Shown in pieces: positions 4,805 to 6,282 of a stretch of DNA of 6,282 bases. Made by a program: the position numbers and the translations under genes. Every line of letters begins with the position of its first letter. The first letter of the stretch is position 1. Origin of the DNA: an uncultured Methanosarcinales archaeon (GTDB taxonomy: Archaea; Halobacteriota; Methanosarcinia; Methanotrichales; Methanotrichaceae); NCBI GenBank assembly GCA_937864385.1, contig CALMJN010000324.1, positions 1-6,282 on the forward strand. Direction: 5' to 3'. Under the pieces are notes generated by a model. That model searched no databases. It was given only the letters and a program-made list of their open reading frames with translations, and had not been told where the DNA came from.

Positions 4805-5545
4805 ATGGCCTTTCTTGAGATCCGAAATCTAAGAAAGAGCTACGGCCGGGCACAGATCCTGAAAGAGATCAACCTCAGCGTGGAGAAAGGAGAGATCCTG
4901 GGGCTTATAGGCCCCACCGGCTCGGGAAAGAGCACATTGCTCCGTCTCATCGATCTTCTGGAAGAGCCTAGCCGGGGCGCGATCATCCTGGAAGGCCGGG
5001 CTGTATCAGGTCGGCCAGAGAAAGAGAGGATAGCAGCACGCCGACGCATGGCCATGGTCTTTCAAAAGCCGGTAATGTTCAAGTCCAATGTTCTGGATAA
5101 CGTCACCTTTGGTCTCATGGTCCGGGGAGAGGGCCAGGCGGAGGAGAGGGAAGAGAAAGCCAGGGCTGCTCTTCAGGCCGTGGGCCTCTCCGGATATGAG
5201 AGCCGCGATGCCAATACCCTCTCCGGGGGAGAGATGCAGAGAATAGCCCTGGCGAGAGCCATCGTCCTGGAGCCGGAGCTCTTGCTCCTGGATGAGCCCA
5301 CGGCAAATCTGGATCCCAGGAGCGCATCGGCCATCGACAGTCTGCTGCAAGGCTTGGCTGGTGGAAGAACGGCTGTGATCCTGGCCACTCACAATATGAT
5401 GCAGTGTCGCAGGCTTGCCGATCGGGTAGCGGTGCTGGTGGAAGGAAAAATCACCGCTCTGGGAGAGAGCGAGGCCGTCCTGGGCCAGGAAGAGAGGAAC
5501 GGCACGAGCGGATGGAAGGTTCCGGGATCTGATCTGCCCTGGTGA
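4805..5545 (+). CDS. tupC: Tungstate ABC transporter ATP-binding protein, TupC type
   Basis: The cytoplasmic motor ATPase, 246 residues. Walker A is GPTGSGKST (36-44); the Q-loop glutamine is Q87 in VFQKPVMF; the ABC signature is LSGGE (139-143) within LSGGEMQRIALARA; Walker B is LLLLDEPT (159-166) with catalytic E164; the D-loop is NLD (168-170); the switch histidine is H196 in ATHN. All motifs are intact. It would dimerise and bind two copies of TupB. It lacks a C-terminal TOBE domain of the kind found in ModC, which agrees with the TupC class (COG4161-like or phosphate/tungstate group). The ATG at 4805 lies 2 bases after the tupB stop; TAGGTA just before it is a weak ribosome site, so coupling is likely. 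It is the last gene of the operon and faces the next gene with a 37-base gap that has no obvious T-run. Confidence 0.9.
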   Translation: MAFLEIRNLRKSYGRAQILKEINLSVEKGEILGLIGPTGSGKSTLLRLIDLLEEPSRGAIILEGRAVSGRPEKERIAARRRMAMVFQKPVMFKSNVLDNVTFGLMVRGEGQAEEREEKARAALQAVGLSGYESRDANTLSGGEMQRIALARAIVLEPELLLLDEPTANLDPRSASAIDSLLQGLAGGRTAVILATHNMMQCRRLADRVAVLVEGKITALGESEAVLGQEERNGTSGWKVPGSDLPW

Positions 5546-5582
5546 AACCTAGACTAAAACCGATTAAACAAACGACGGCTTC

Positions 5583-6282
5583 TTACCCAAACCACGCATA
5601 TCGGATGGCACTTTCCGGGCAGTGATCCACGCAGCAGCCGCAGAGTATGCACTCAGATTTTTCCATCCTCTGCTGCCGGACCATATTATTCACATCCAGG
5701 CTCATGGGGCAGTTCTTTGAGCATATCCTGCAGTCTTTACAGCGATCCTTTTCCGCCGAGAGGTGGATCGCCGGCCAGGCGAGGATATTTCGAATCTTTC
5801 TTCCCAGGATCATTATCACTGCTATGGGGCAGAAATAATGACAGAAGCCGCGCTTTCCAGCAAGCAAGGCAAATACGGAAAAGAAAGCGATTTGGACAAA
5901 GAATATGATATGCGAACCAGCTCTGGCTATTGAGATCCCATTCTCTGTTCCATAAAATAGATCTATGGCCGCTATACCTCCGGCGGAGTTTATTGCGGAG
6001 ATGAGGGGGATTAAAATTATGACCAGGAACAGGAGATGCTTGAGCCAGCTCAGCCTTCCTGGCTTAACCGGTTTATTATTTATCTGGAAATAAATCTCCT
6101 GCAGTCCCCCTCCCGGGCAGAGCCAGCCGCACCAGAGCCGCCCCACGAAAAGTGAGCTCAGGAAGAGAAGGATAAAGACTATCAGGCCTCCGGAAGCAAT
6201 CCCTTCTGATGCACCTTCAATTATTATGGGACAGGATATATATGCAAACGTAGCCGGCAATAGCAGGAATGAGAAGATGATC
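5583..6282 (-). CDS. Membrane-bound 4Fe-4S protein, NapH/NosR/CcoG-like polyferredoxin (5' end beyond window)
   Basis: Partial; its N-terminus lies beyond base 6282. Counting from base 6260 as residue 1: membrane segments near 24-42, 73-93 and 117-134; membrane-linked CxxxCP motifs WCGWLCPGGG (43-52) and FCHYFCP (139-145); then a ferredoxin domain with C174, C177, C180, C184 and C204, C207, C210, C214, two classical 4Fe-4S clusters. This arrangement is typical of NapH-like proteins that pass electrons between the membrane quinone/methanophenazine pool and soluble partners. The frame is open past 6260 through IIFSFLLL-PATFAYISCP, which continues a first membrane helix, so the TTG at 6258-6260 is not the start. 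It is convergent with tupC, 37 bases apart, and has no visible operon partner. Its redox partner is unknown; function is inferred from motifs only. Confidence 0.8.
   Translation of the reverse strand, partial: IIFSFLLLPATFAYISCPIIIEGASEGIASGGLIVFILLFLSSLFVGRLWCGWLCPGGGLQEIYFQINNKPVKPGRLSWLKHLLFLVIILIPLISAINSAGGIAAIDLFYGTENGISIARAGSHIIFFVQIAFFSVFALLAGKRGFCHYFCPIAVIMILGRKIRNILAWPAIHLSAEKDRCKDCRICSKNCPMSLDVNNMVRQQRMEKSECILCGCCVDHCPESAIRYAWFG

Noticed and set aside
6258..6260. TTG start for the polyferredoxin
   Set aside because: Upstream codons to the window edge stay open and continue a membrane helix, so the true start lies beyond 6282.
1..6282. CRISPR arrays, tRNA or rRNA genes
   Set aside because: No regularly spaced repeats, no tRNA arm pattern such as GGTTCGAATCC and no rRNA-like conserved blocks were seen on either strand.

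Overview
The window looks archaeal, most likely from a methanogen of the Methanosarcinales/Methanotrichales type. This is inferred from gene style and not proved: archaeal TATA-like boxes, strong GGAGG ribosome sites with TTG or ATG starts, a tungstate-type ABC transporter, and a membrane polyferredoxin. There is no rRNA or tRNA to place it more firmly. All genes are compact, with short AT-rich gaps.

Left part (1-1900) is an accessory, partly ruined region. A transposase N-terminus runs off the left edge on the minus strand (1-114). Next comes an intact gene for a secreted two-domain protein (243-1001): a SKICH-like/Ig-like domain followed by a prokaryotic YEATS-like (pYEATS) domain. Then two relics lie head to tail. 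One is the C-terminal end of a type ISP/IIG-like restriction-modification enzyme, broken by a frameshifting deletion (1173-1477). The other is a HicA toxin lacking its N-terminal half (1478-1645). An intact HicB-family antitoxin follows (1652-1879). Positions 1880-2098 hold no gene, only a 12-bp tandem repeat and an AT-rich patch.

Right part (2099-6282) is orderly, core-like sequence. A UDP-glucose 4-epimerase-like SDR enzyme (2099-3058, minus) is divergent from a tungstate/molybdate importer operon (3183-5545, plus): binding protein (tupA), permease (tupB) and ATPase (tupC), with gaps of 12 and 2 bases. The binding protein carries an unusual four-cysteine tail. Convergent to the operon is a membrane-bound 4Fe-4S protein of the NapH/NosR-like kind (5583-6282, minus), cut by the right edge.

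How they may work together: the transporter would capture tungstate (or molybdate) outside the cell and import it with ATP for molybdopterin-type enzymes, which in methanogens include formylmethanofuran dehydrogenase. The polyferredoxin is an electron-transfer membrane protein, and its link to the transporter is only proximity. The most notable items are the secreted SKICH-like + pYEATS protein with its internal 37-base duplication, the headless HicA beside an intact HicB, and the Cys-rich tail of TupA.
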